A stretch of 24,218 nt of DNA from positions 1-24,218 of the forward strand of contig JBKJLF010000136.1 in NCBI GenBank assembly GCA_046597185.1, written 5' to 3'. The notes below the pieces were generated by a model, which was given only the letters and a program-made list of their open reading frames with translations, did not search any database and was not told where the DNA came from. How positions within the stretch are numbered: position 1 is the stretch's first letter; the number at the start of each line of letters is the position of its first letter. Positions 6,192-14,364 of this stretch are shown piece by piece. This stretch comes from CAMBDR01 sp046597185. Lineage in GTDB: Bacteria > Pseudomonadota > Gammaproteobacteria > Burkholderiales > Burkholderiaceae_D. Made by a program: the position numbers and the translations under genes.

Positions 6192-7202
6192 ATGAACACT
6201 ACACCGATGAAAGTCAGTACCCGTCGCTGGGTCGGTTTTGGACTGGCACTGGCGATGCTATCCATGATGACAGCCGCGCTGGTGAAGCCAGCCAACGCTG
6301 CGCAACCGTTGGTTGTGGCGATATCAAAAACTTCGGTAAATCTGCCGTTGTTTGTCGCTGAGCACGAAGGCTTTTTCGCGGCAGAAGGGGTCACGGTGCG
6401 AATTGATGAGATTGCCAGCAGCGTGCGCGGCATGGAACTGCTGGCCGAAGGTAAGGCTGATCTAACCACCGGCTCGGAAACGCTGGTCATGTTCAACAGC
6501 TTCAAGCGCACCGATTTTGCCATTCTCGCGACCTATAGCACCAGCACCGAAGACCAGAAAGTCGTTGCCCATGCCCAAAGCGGCATCAGCAACGCCAAGC
6601 AGTTGGCAAACAAACGGGTTGGTACCGTTCTAGGCTCGGCCAGTCACTACTACATCGATACGCTGGCGCTCTTAAACGGCGTAGACCCTAAGTCGATCAC
6701 CCTAGTGGGCTACCAGCCGGGCGCGATCGGCGCAGCCCTTGCACGCCACGAGGTCGATGCTATCTCGATCTGGCAGCCACAGGCCTATCGCGCCACCAAG
6801 GAGATCGCCGGTGCCCAAGCGCTCGCCGACGCTGGTTTCTATACCCAGCGCTACAACCTCATCGCCTCGCGCGCGGCCATTGGCGCGCGCTCGGACGAGC
6901 TAACGCGCTTATTACGCGCGCTCGACCGCGCCATTGAGTTTATCGCCGCCGAGCCGGCCAAGGTACGCGCCATCCTCACTACTCGTTTGCAAATCGACGC
7001 GGCCTATGCCCAATGGCTATTGCCGCGCTATCGCTTCCGGCTGGCGCTGGAGCAGTCACTCTTAACCAGCCTGGAGAGTGAGGCACGCTGGGCGCGTGAG
7101 GAGGGCCACGTCAAGGCGACCCAATCCCCGAACTACCTAGCCTTCATTCATGCGGCACCGCTGGCTCGGGTTCGCCCCGCTGCCGTCGGCATCGCCCAAT
7201 AA
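6192..7202 (+). CDS. Periplasmic substrate-binding protein, SsuA/TauA/NMT1 type
   Basis: This 336-aa protein has a signal peptide (basic start, hydrophobic WVGFGLALAMLSMMTAALV, cleavage near ANA-AQ). The mature start PLVVAISKTSVNLPLFVAEHEGFFAAEGVTVRI is the hallmark of nitrate/sulfonate/taurine/thiamine-precursor binding proteins. The gene has AAAGG six bases before an ATG that overlaps the stop of the DUF4198 fragment. No permease or ATPase gene is nearby. Instead the stop is followed after 11 nt by a membrane diguanylate cyclase, so the protein may deliver its ligand signal to that sensor rather than feed a transporter. The ligand cannot be read from the sequence. Confidence 0.85.
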   Translation: MNTTPMKVSTRRWVGFGLALAMLSMMTAALVKPANAAQPLVVAISKTSVNLPLFVAEHEGFFAAEGVTVRIDEIASSVRGMELLAEGKADLTTGSETLVMFNSFKRTDFAILATYSTSTEDQKVVAHAQSGISNAKQLANKRVGTVLGSASHYYIDTLALLNGVDPKSITLVGYQPGAIGAALARHEVDAISIWQPQAYRATKEIAGAQALADAGFYTQRYNLIASRAAIGARSDELTRLLRALDRAIEFIAAEPAKVRAILTTRLQIDAAYAQWLLPRYRFRLALEQSLLTSLESEARWAREEGHVKATQSPNYLAFIHAAPLARVRPAAVGIAQ

Positions 7203-7213
7203 GCGATTAAGCG

Positions 7214-9217
7214 ATGAAAGTACGCAGTCTCTTGCTCGCCACGCTGTCGGCAGCACTGCTGTTGATGTGCGTGCTATTTTTCGCAGCTTGGAGCGTCGGT
7301 CACCAGTTAGACCGCCAAGCCAATATCCAGAGCCGTGCGGTCGAGATCGGCAACCAAGTTTCGACGCTGCTGGTCTTGACCAATGAATATGCGCTGCACG
7401 CCGAAGCGCGCGTCGTCGCGCAATGGGGCGCGACGCAGCAAAAGATTGTCACTGGGCTAGAGGCAAGCCAACAATCTGAAGACCCGGCACCTGCCGAGGC
7501 GCTGGAACAGGCGCAGGTGCTATCGCAGTCCTTCAAGCAACTAATCGCGCCGCAAGCTAACCCCGCTACTGCGCTGGAAGTGCGCCGCACCCGCTTCTTG
7601 ATCAACCAGTTGCTGACCCAGACCCAGGCATTTTTCGACACGGTGGAGCGCTGGGGCGACGCCGCCAGCATAAACCGGCTGCAACTGGAAAACCGCTTTC
7701 GTTTCCTCTTCTATGCCAGGACGACGGCCATGATGCTAATTTTGGTCATGCTGGTGGCCCTACTCTGGCACCGGGTGTTACGACCGCTGTCTGCCTTGCA
7801 CACCACTGTGCACGCCCTGACCGAAGGAAATCTGGATGCCCGCTGCACCCTTCGCACAGCGGACGAATTTGGCGATTTGTCGCGCAGCTTCGACACCCTG
7901 GCCGATGCGCGGCAAAAATCCGATGCCGCGCTGCGCGAAGCCAAGAATTTTATGACGCTGCTAATCGACGAAGTGCCCGGCATGGTTGGCTACTGGACTT
8001 GTGACTTGGTTTGTACGTTTACAAACAGTCAATATGAAAAATGGTTTGGCAAGACGAAAGCGGAAATGATCGGAATCCGGCTTCAGGATTTGCTTGGCGA
8101 GGCGCTTTTTCGCACAAATGAACCGTTCATTCTTGCGGCACTGCGTGGTGAAAGGCAGCAATTTGAACATAGCATCGTTAAACCGGATGGAACCATTGGT
8201 TATTCGTGGACGCATTATGTGCCAGATCGGGATGGTGATCGGGTAAAAGGCTTCTTCGTTCTGGTTTCAGACATCACCCAGATCAAGCTCGCAGAACAAG
8301 CGGTAATCGCCTCCGAGCAATTTGCCATTAGCACCTTCAATTCGGTCAATGAGCAACTTTGTGTATTGAATAGTTCAGGCGAAATTTTGAAGGTGAATAG
8401 CCAATGGCACAATTTTTACGATAAAAACAGTTCTGCCGGCACAAGCCAATTTTACGGTGTTGGCACCAACTACTTGGATTTGTGCGACCTTGCAACGGGG
8501 CCGTATTCAGATGAAGGCAAATTGATGGCAGAGGGCATACGAAAAGTCATCAAGGGCGACTGTAGCGTATTCTCGTTGGAATACCCATGCCATCGCCCCG
8601 ATCAAGAAAGATGGTTCATCGCATCCGTAACCCGTTTTGATGGGGGTTCTGGCAATGTCGTGGTGGCACATCAAGACATTTCCGCGCGTAAAAAAGCCGA
8701 GCTTGAACTGATCACATTGGCGCAAATAGATGCATTGACCGGGCTAGCAAATCGCCGCCATTTTTTTGCACTAGCAGAACAAGAACTTGCGCGCACCCGC
8801 CGTTATGGTGGCAAACTCACCGTACTGATGATGGATTTAGACCACTTCAAAGACATTAACGACAACCACGGCCATAAAGCGGGTGATGCCGTGTTGGCGC
8901 GGATTGGTGAAGTTTGTAGAGCGGTACTGCGCAATGTGGATATCACCGGGCGGATCGGTGGCGAAGAATTTGCCATGGTATTGCCCGAAACGGTAGGCCC
9001 GGCAGCGATAGAAGTTGCCGAGCGCCTACGCGAGGTGATTTCGTTATCAGATATTGCGCTTGAAAATGGCACCTCACTCAAGGTGACGGCCTCCATCGGC
9101 TTGGTAGAATTGGCGCAGGACGATGATCAGATAAATCTATTGCTCAACCAAGCGGATGCGGCCTTATATGAAGCCAAACGCACTGGGCGCAATAAGATTT
9201 GCGTTGGGACAAATTAA
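7214..9217 (+). CDS. Membrane sensor diguanylate cyclase (HAMP-PAS-PAS-GGDEF)
   Basis: This 667-aa protein has TM1 at about 5-27, a periplasmic helical sensor domain at about 28-165, TM2 at about 169-188 and HAMP at about 188-240 (LTEGNLDARCTLRTADEFGDLSRSF). Two PAS domains follow (about 248-365, ending GFFVLVSDITQIK, and about 368-490, ending VVVAHQDISARKK), then GGDEF at about 500-665. The active-site loop is GGEEF (582-586), preceded by an RNVD inhibitory I-site (573-576) at the standard five-residue distance. It should therefore make cyclic-di-GMP from two GTP and be product-inhibited. The start lies 11 nt after the binding-protein gene, and no good Shine-Dalgarno is seen. Base composition falls noticeably from about 7985, where PAS1 begins. 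Confidence 0.93.
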   Translation: MKVRSLLLATLSAALLLMCVLFFAAWSVGHQLDRQANIQSRAVEIGNQVSTLLVLTNEYALHAEARVVAQWGATQQKIVTGLEASQQSEDPAPAEALEQAQVLSQSFKQLIAPQANPATALEVRRTRFLINQLLTQTQAFFDTVERWGDAASINRLQLENRFRFLFYARTTAMMLILVMLVALLWHRVLRPLSALHTTVHALTEGNLDARCTLRTADEFGDLSRSFDTLADARQKSDAALREAKNFMTLLIDEVPGMVGYWTCDLVCTFTNSQYEKWFGKTKAEMIGIRLQDLLGEALFRTNEPFILAALRGERQQFEHSIVKPDGTIGYSWTHYVPDRDGDRVKGFFVLVSDITQIKLAEQAVIASEQFAISTFNSVNEQLCVLNSSGEILKVNSQWHNFYDKNSSAGTSQFYGVGTNYLDLCDLATGPYSDEGKLMAEGIRKVIKGDCSVFSLEYPCHRPDQERWFIASVTRFDGGSGNVVVAHQDISARKKAELELITLAQIDALTGLANRRHFFALAEQELARTRRYGGKLTVLMMDLDHFKDINDNHGHKAGDAVLARIGEVCRAVLRNVDITGRIGGEEFAMVLPETVGPAAIEVAERLREVISLSDIALENGTSLKVTASIGLVELAQDDDQINLLLNQADAALYEAKRTGRNKICVGTN

Positions 9218-9429
9218 TGTTTGGCAAGGGAATAACCAAAAAAAGACTAGCGTAAATCAGCTCTTGTCGCTTTACCGTTGTCCGATGCAGCGCCCCTGCA
9301 CCAAAGCATGCCGCTTTTTCACAACAAAGCTACCGCCCCAATTTGCCCAACACTGTACCCAACCGTGCCAGCCGTGTTATAACCACTACTCTTGTCGCAG
9401 TCCCTTCCCTTAACCAGCGTGAGGCACCT

Positions 9430-11172
9430 ATGAAACCAGTTCGTAAAGAAGCAAGCAAAGAAACAGGTAACTTGCAGCAAAAACGTCCCAACATCATGAT
9501 TATTACCACCGATGAAGAGCGCTACCCGCCCCCTTACGAAAACGAAGCCGCGCGCAAGTTCCGCCAGGAAAACAGCAAGGTGCTCGATGAAATGCGCGCC
9601 CATGGTATCGAATTCAAACACCATCACGCCGCTTCCACCGCTTGCGCCCCCAGCCGCACCAGCATTTACACCGGCCAATATCCGTCGCTACATGGCGTTT
9701 CGCAAACGCCCGGCATTGGTAAAAGCTCGTATGACCAAAACATGTTTTGGCTGGAACCGGGCACCGTGCCCACCCTGGGCAATTATTTTCAGGCAGCGGG
9801 TTACCAAACCCATTATCGCGGCAAATGGCATTTAAACCACCCCGATCTGGATGTCCCCGGCAGCCAAACTTCGGTGCTCTCCAACGCGCCCGACGGCACG
9901 CCCTTCCCTGATCGCATCGCGCTCTATGAACACGCCAACCAACTGCGCGAATATGGCTTCAATAACTGGATCGGGCCGGAGCCGCATGGTGCCCTGCAAG
10001 CCAATTGCGGCACCTCGCGTGACGGCGGTTTTGCCGACCAGGTGTGCCGCAGTATCGACCAACTGGAACAGCAAGCCAAAAATGGCGACGAGACGCCGTT
10101 TTTGCTGGTGTCGTCATTTTTAAACCCGCATGATATCGTGCTCTTTGGCGCGCAATGGTTCACCACCTTCCAACAATTGCAGGCCGAGGGCAAACTGCCG
10201 CAGATTGATGCTGCGCCCAGCGCCAACGAAAGCCTGCTCACCAAACCGCGCTGCCAAAAAGATTACCTCTACACTTACCCGAGCATGGTCTTGCCGCAGC
10301 CACCCAACGAAACCTATCGCCAGTTTTACTATTTTTTGATGGCGGAAGTCCACAAACACATCGCCCGCGTGTACCAGCATTTAAAAAAGAGCACGCTGTT
10401 TGACAATACCATCGTCATCTTCACCTCCGACCATGGCGAAATGCTCGGCGCGCACGGTGGTTTGCATCAAAAATGGTATAACGCCTACAATGAAACGCTG
10501 CATGTGCCCTTGATAATTTCAAACCCCAAACTGTTCCCGCAAGCTAAAACCAGCGAACTGTACACCTCCCACATCGATTTACTACCCACCATTTTGGGCC
10601 TGGCTGGCATTGATCAGGAAGCCACCCGGCTGGAACTGGCCAAGAGCCATTCCGAAGCACAAAAACCGGTCGGGCGCAATCTGGCAGGCGTGATCATGGG
10701 CAAGGTTAAGGAAAACGATGAGCCTATTTATTTCATGACCGATGACAACCCGGAAGTGGGCACCCAAATGTTCAACCCGATCACCGGTTTCCCCTACAAC
10801 CCCATCATCCAGCCCAAACATGTGGAAACGGTGATTACCAAACTGCCACATTTGACCGGCGAAGTGGTCTGGAAATACAGCCGCTACTATGACAACCCGC
10901 GCTTTGGTGTCGGGCAAGTGGGCAACCCCGACAATATCACCACGCCGCGCGCCATACCGGATGAGTATGAATGCTATGGCCTCACCGCCGACCCGCTGGA
11001 GCTGGAAAACCGCATGTCGCCGATCTGCCCCAACCCTTTACCTGAAAATGTGCGCGAGGCCTTGGATCACGAATTGAAAAAGCAGCACCGGGAAAAACGC
11101 CTGTACCCGCATACGCTGAATAATCAGGATAGCAATGCCAGTGGCAAACCGCAGGTGCCAATGCGCAACTAA
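9430..11172 (+). CDS. Sulfatase (alkaline-phosphatase superfamily)
   Basis: With the ATG at 9430 (GAGG six bases upstream) this is a 580-aa protein; the frame is open further upstream but has no better start. RPNIMIITTDEERYPP carries the first metal-binding Asp. The sulfatase signature is STACAPSRTSIYTGQYPSLHG, with C72 as the Cys that is converted to formylglycine (C-x-P-S-R). YRGKWHL and IFTSDHGEMLGAHGG give further active-site residues. No signal peptide is present, so it probably acts in the cytoplasm. The insert-rich C-terminal half resembles arylsulfatases or choline-sulfatases, but the substrate cannot be called. A formylglycine-generating enzyme or anSME is not encoded in the window. 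Confidence 0.88.
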   Translation: MKPVRKEASKETGNLQQKRPNIMIITTDEERYPPPYENEAARKFRQENSKVLDEMRAHGIEFKHHHAASTACAPSRTSIYTGQYPSLHGVSQTPGIGKSSYDQNMFWLEPGTVPTLGNYFQAAGYQTHYRGKWHLNHPDLDVPGSQTSVLSNAPDGTPFPDRIALYEHANQLREYGFNNWIGPEPHGALQANCGTSRDGGFADQVCRSIDQLEQQAKNGDETPFLLVSSFLNPHDIVLFGAQWFTTFQQLQAEGKLPQIDAAPSANESLLTKPRCQKDYLYTYPSMVLPQPPNETYRQFYYFLMAEVHKHIARVYQHLKKSTLFDNTIVIFTSDHGEMLGAHGGLHQKWYNAYNETLHVPLIISNPKLFPQAKTSELYTSHIDLLPTILGLAGIDQEATRLELAKSHSEAQKPVGRNLAGVIMGKVKENDEPIYFMTDDNPEVGTQMFNPITGFPYNPIIQPKHVETVITKLPHLTGEVVWKYSRYYDNPRFGVGQVGNPDNITTPRAIPDEYECYGLTADPLELENRMSPICPNPLPENVREALDHELKKQHREKRLYPHTLNNQDSNASGKPQVPMRN

Positions 11173-11195
11173 GTGCGGTTCGGCATACCCTGTCT

Positions 11196-11225
11196 GCACC
11201 TGACGAAACACGCATCATCAGGTGC
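11196..11225. terminator. Inverted repeat after the sulfatase, possible terminator
   Basis: GCACCTGA (11196-11203) and TCAGGTGC (11218-11225) form a perfect 8-bp stem with a 14-nt loop, 23 nt after the sulfatase stop and between two convergent genes. There is no long T-run on either side, so intrinsic termination is uncertain. Confidence 0.35.
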
Positions 11226-11268
11226 TGGCCTGCCTGCAGCGTTTTGAAAATAAGCACTGACGGCCATT

Positions 11269-11298
11269 TTCAGTTGCTTTCAGTTGCTTTCAGTTGCT
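11269..11298. repeat. Three perfect 10-bp tandem repeats across a gene end
   Basis: TTCAGTTGCT occurs three times head to tail (11269-11278, 11279-11288, 11289-11298). The stop codon and last two codons of the minus-strand PEP-CTERM gene lie inside the third copy, so the duplication runs from the gene end into the intergenic space. Confidence 0.9.
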
Positions 11299-11934
11299 CT
11301 TGCGCCGCGCACGCCAGCCAAGGCCAGCCAGACCGATCAACATCAGCGCCCAAGTTTCCGGCTCCGGTACTGCTGTCACTGCCACATTGCTGAGATACGC
11401 CACCGAATCGTTGGTCGTGTCGCTGAACGCATAAAAACTCAGGGTATGGCTCGAACCGCTCAAACCTGCCGCGTTGAAGGAGAAATGACTCCAGTTGTCA
11501 TTGGGTGCGATAAGATCTTGCGCAACGCGCTGACTGTCGAGATAAACGTCAATCGAGGATCTGTAATACCCCGGGCGCAACGCTAAATCAAAGGAAATGG
11601 CAAAACTGCTGGCACTGCTGGCAAACGATTGCGACACCGTAGGGTGTTCAAAATTGGGCAGCGGATAATTTTGCAAAAAGGCCACGACACCCGTTGCAGC
11701 CTGTCCACCCCAGGCCTGACTATGATTGGCGACGCCCGTGCCGTCCCGGAAATCCCAGCCTTGTACCACCAAGGGGCCACCGTAGGGGCCAAAACCGTTC
11801 GCATACTGGTAAGTGCCGGGTGTGACAGACGACGTCTGAAAATTGCCATTTTGAATCAAATTCTCAGCACCAGCATGACTGGCAACCAACAGACTTAGAC
11901 TAGCACAAGCCAAAACGAAGGGACGAAATTGCAT
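11290..11934 (-). CDS. PEP-CTERM sorting-domain protein, secreted
   Basis: This 214-aa protein starts with a signal peptide (MQFRPFVLACASLSLLVASHAGA-E). A beta-rich body follows, opening NLIQNGNFQTSSV, with NWSHFSFNAAG and SHTLSFYAFSDTTNDSVAYLSNVAV near the end, similar to DUF642-like jelly-roll domains. It ends in a full PEP-CTERM signal: VPEPETW, the hydrophobic stretch ALMLIGLAGLGW, and the basic tail RARRKSN. Such proteins are processed by an exosortase and are usually surface or matrix components made with exopolysaccharide. AAGGAG lies seven bases before the ATG. No exosortase is in the window. Together with the second PEP-CTERM gene at 22487 it belongs to a dispersed regulon. Confidence 0.88.
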   Translation of the reverse strand: MQFRPFVLACASLSLLVASHAGAENLIQNGNFQTSSVTPGTYQYANGFGPYGGPLVVQGWDFRDGTGVANHSQAWGGQAATGVVAFLQNYPLPNFEHPTVSQSFASSASSFAISFDLALRPGYYRSSIDVYLDSQRVAQDLIAPNDNWSHFSFNAAGLSGSSHTLSFYAFSDTTNDSVAYLSNVAVTAVPEPETWALMLIGLAGLGWRARRKSN

Positions 11935-11983
11935 AAAAAGCTCCTTGAAAACAATCGATGGAAAATCAGCATAACTTTTGAAT

Positions 11984-12004
11984 CTTTACACGTTGCATGT
12001 AAAG
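11984..12004. promoter_or_regulatory. Inverted repeat upstream of the PEP-CTERM gene
   Basis: CTTTACA-N7-TGTAAAG is a perfect 7-bp inverted repeat centred about 60 bp upstream of the PEP-CTERM ATG. It could be an operator for a dimeric regulator or a hairpin in the mRNA leader. No regulator is known from the context. Confidence 0.35.
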
Positions 12005-12120
12005 TCGCCCCGATTCTACCACCGTACTTACGCAGATCACCCCAAAATGATAATTTTTTCTCATATAGCAATAAATTTAAATTATTCAACGGGTTCAACC
12101 AGTGTTGGTGCTCACCTGAT

Positions 12121-12150
12121 CAATCGTGGGACATCCAATCGTGGGACATC
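12121..12150. repeat. Perfect 15-bp tandem duplication
   Basis: CAATCGTGGGACATC is repeated twice without a gap (12121-12135, 12136-12150) in the intergenic region upstream of the MBL hydrolase gene. Confidence 0.9.
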
Positions 12151-12256
12151 CACTTTTATAAACTGATTACGCAACGATGCCAAATTAGTGGCATACTCAC
12201 CAATCCGGCCCACTGCGCTTAAACACCAAGCTTCATTACCAAGGAACAAATTACCC

Positions 12257-13201
12257 ATGAATAATATCGCCATTCGGCTACCTGCATGGCTTGGCACCTT
12301 CGCCACCTTCGCCACCTTCGCGCCCGTGAACGCACAAACCAGCGCCACTGCGCCAGCGACACCGCCCGCGCTGGAACTGGTCGTACTTGGCTCCGGCGGC
12401 CCCGGTGCCACCGGGCGGGCGGCATCCAGTTTCGCGCTACTGCTCGATGGCAAAGCGCGGATTTTGGTCGATGCCGGGCCGGGCGCGTTTGTGCGCGCAG
12501 GGGAGGAAAAACTCGCGCTGCGCGACCTGGACATCGTGTTGCTAACCCATCTGCATGCGGACCACACCGCCGGCTTGGCGGGGCTGGTGAAAGCGGGTGC
12601 GGTATCGGCGGGCAAACCACTTAACTATCGTATTTTCGGGCCGGGTGCGGCGGCACCTTATCCATCCACCAGCCGCTTCATCGATTTATTGTTCGGCGCG
12701 CAGGGGGCATTTGCCTATCTGATCAGTTTTGCTGCCCCGCTGAGTTTTAAAACCAGCGATATCGCCACCGATGACAAGAAAAAAGCACCGCAAGTACTGA
12801 TCGACGAAGACGGTTTGCGCATCAGCGCGATCGCAGGCCACCACCGCGACGCACCGGCGGTCATCTACCGGGTTGACTACCATGGCCGCAGCATCACCTT
12901 CTCCGGCGACATCGACAAAGAAGGTTTGGCGGCCCTAAGCGCTCTGGCAAAGGGGAGTGATTTGCTGGTGTTCAATAGCGTCGTGCTCGACCCACCCGGT
13001 TCGCCCGCGCAATTGTACGCCTTGCACACCCCGCCCAAGGGCATAGGCGAGGTGGCGCAGGCGGCGGGTGCTGGCCAGGTGTTGTTGAACCATCTCAGCC
13101 CCGCCGTCGAAAAACAGCATGACGCAGTGCTGGCTTCGATTCGCGCGGCGTTTGCCGGGCCGGTGATTTTTTCTGCAGATCGATTGCATCTAAGATACTA
13201 A
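12257..13201 (+). CDS. Secreted MBL-fold metallo-hydrolase
   Basis: With the ATG at 12257 (AAGGA upstream) this is a 314-aa protein. A signal peptide (MNNIAIRLPAWLGTFATFATFAPVNAQ) is followed by a metallo-beta-lactamase fold: LELVVLGSGGPG, ILVDAGPGAF, and the metal-binding LLTHLHADHTAG (H98, H100, D102, H103). Further ligands sit in ISAIAGHHRDAP, TFSGDID and VLLNHLSP. The layout is that of the RNase Z/arylsulfatase-like/PhnP branch, with the SGD and GHH motifs, but export to the periplasm argues for a small-molecule ester or lactone substrate. The hydrophobic core of the signal peptide includes a three-fold 9-bp repeat (TFA-TFA-TFA type). The start further upstream at 12188 would destroy the signal peptide and was not chosen. 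Confidence 0.85.
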   Translation: MNNIAIRLPAWLGTFATFATFAPVNAQTSATAPATPPALELVVLGSGGPGATGRAASSFALLLDGKARILVDAGPGAFVRAGEEKLALRDLDIVLLTHLHADHTAGLAGLVKAGAVSAGKPLNYRIFGPGAAAPYPSTSRFIDLLFGAQGAFAYLISFAAPLSFKTSDIATDDKKKAPQVLIDEDGLRISAIAGHHRDAPAVIYRVDYHGRSITFSGDIDKEGLAALSALAKGSDLLVFNSVVLDPPGSPAQLYALHTPPKGIGEVAQAAGAGQVLLNHLSPAVEKQHDAVLASIRAAFAGPVIFSADRLHLRY

Positions 13202-13245
13202 GCACCGGGCGCATTGTGATGCCTTAGCGTTTTCCAGCGCCGCCA

Positions 13246-13782
13246 TTACCACATCAAATCATCCGGAATCTGGTAGGCGGCATACGGGTCATCCTCGTCA
13301 ACCTCGGTGGCGGCCTTATTCACCCGCACCACCAGCGAAGCATCGCGCTCGGCGATTTTGTCGGCGATCACCCTGGGCACCAATTCAGTTATACCATTCA
13401 TGCAAACAATGACCAGCCGCCCGGCCACCAAATGCGCCTGCACCGCTGCCGACACATAAATGCGTTCGATTTTGCTGCCGTGGGTGAAATTGTAAGGGAT
13501 GTCGCCCGCGCCCTTGCTTTGGCGATTGGTTTGCACCATCTGGGCAATTTGCGCCACAATTGCCTTTTGGGTAGCGGCGGCATCGCGCTGGGCATTGAGT
13601 TCACGCGCGCGCTCGGCGTTTTTGCGCTGCGTTTCCAGTGCCGCCAGACGCGCCTCATCCACGCTTTGCGTGCCGGTTTGGCGCTCCACCTTTTTTTGCT
13701 TGGTTTTGTCCTGATGGACCTTTTTAGCCTTGTTTTTATCGACTAAACCGGCTTTCAAAATTTGATCTTGCAACGAGGCCAT
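13246..13782 (-). CDS. DUF2058 family protein (YaiL-like)
   Basis: With the ATG at 13782 (ACGGAG, good spacing) this is a 178-aa protein, MASLQDQILKAGLVDKNKAKKV onward. A basic, highly charged helical N-terminal half (about residues 10-80, rich in Lys, Arg, Gln and Ala) is followed by PYNFTHGSKIERIYVSAAVQAHLVAGRLVIV and DEDDPYAAYQIPDDLMW. These are the standard features of DUF2058, a conserved proteobacterial family represented by E. coli YaiL, described as nucleoprotein- or polysome-associated. The function is not settled. The gene is full length and reads toward the MBL gene; the region upstream is shared with the divergent NTF2-like gene. Confidence 0.9.
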   Translation of the reverse strand: MASLQDQILKAGLVDKNKAKKVHQDKTKQKKVERQTGTQSVDEARLAALETQRKNAERARELNAQRDAAATQKAIVAQIAQMVQTNRQSKGAGDIPYNFTHGSKIERIYVSAAVQAHLVAGRLVIVCMNGITELVPRVIADKIAERDASLVVRVNKAATEVDEDDPYAAYQIPDDLMW

Positions 13783-13845
13783 AAGTATTGCTCCGTAAAT
13801 TGGAAAACCCCTAGCATAGCAAAAATTGGCCTTCGATGGACAGCA

Positions 13846-14301
13846 ATGCATGGCATCACATTCTTCCCGTCTTACCAATCGCCAGGCAAAATAAACTATA
13901 ATGCACTAACACTTGCATTCCAGCACCTTATTCAACCCAAAAACACAGCCATCACTCTGCCATTTTCCCCCGAAGCTTTCGCCCAACGCCAACTTGAGGC
14001 CTACAACGACCGTGATCTGGCGCGCTTCGTGCGCGATTACACCGAAGACGTGCAAGTCTGGCAATTGCCCGATCCCAACCCGGTCATTGTCGGGCGCGCC
14101 GCACTGGCCGCGCACTACCGCGACAAGCGTTTTAACCTGCCTGAGCTGCACGCCAAACTGGTCAATCGCATGGTATTTGGTAACAAAGTGATCGATCAAG
14201 AGGTGATACTGGGCGTGCCCGGTGCGCCGATGGAGGCTGCGGCAATCTACGAAGTGACCGAACAGGGTATCTGCAAGGCGTGGTTTATCAGTGGCAAGTA
14301 G
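13846..14301 (+). CDS. NTF2-like / SnoaL-like domain protein
   Basis: The recognisable domain runs from PFSPEAFAQRQLEAYNDRDLARFVRDYTEDVQVWQLPDPNPVIVGRAALAAHYRDKRF to YEVTEQGICKAWFISGK, about 110 residues. This is the usual layout of the SnoaL/nuclear-transport-factor-2-like fold (cone-shaped alpha+beta barrel), with typical Q..AYN..D and G...L..HY motifs. Such proteins are small isomerases, lyases or binding proteins; no specific substrate is indicated. The start is uncertain. The only ATG before the domain is at 13846, giving 151 aa with an odd 35-residue extension, yet a TATAAT at 13897 lies downstream of it. A non-ATG start near 13960 is possible. The family-3 binding-protein gene follows 63 nt downstream. 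Confidence 0.75.
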   Translation: MHGITFFPSYQSPGKINYNALTLAFQHLIQPKNTAITLPFSPEAFAQRQLEAYNDRDLARFVRDYTEDVQVWQLPDPNPVIVGRAALAAHYRDKRFNLPELHAKLVNRMVFGNKVIDQEVILGVPGAPMEAAAIYEVTEQGICKAWFISGK

Positions 14302-14364
14302 CCAAAAAGTTTAACCAAGCCTGCCCCGATAAAATAAACTTTCTTACCATTCAGAAAGCCCCCC

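Larger units (their letters stand above)
11935..12256. other. Divergent intergenic region, 322 bp
   Basis: This gap separates the minus-strand PEP-CTERM gene from the plus-strand MBL hydrolase. It holds a 7-bp inverted repeat near 11984-12004, an AT-rich stretch at about 12045-12090 that is a likely place for the PEP-CTERM promoter (weak TTGAAT-16-TATATG on the minus strand), and a 15-bp perfect tandem duplication at 12121-12150. No protein gene or structured RNA was recognised. Confidence 0.5.

Noticed and set aside
9156..9413. Plus-strand frame of 85 codons at the end of the cyclase gene
   Set aside because: Its first part is the GGDEF coding sequence in a wrong frame and the rest is low-quality intergenic translation rich in Cys and Pro.
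11929..12222. Plus-strand frame of 97 codons in the PEP-CTERM/MBL intergenic region
   Set aside because: It spans the tandem duplication and AT-rich promoter DNA, lacks a ribosome site and has no protein-like pattern.
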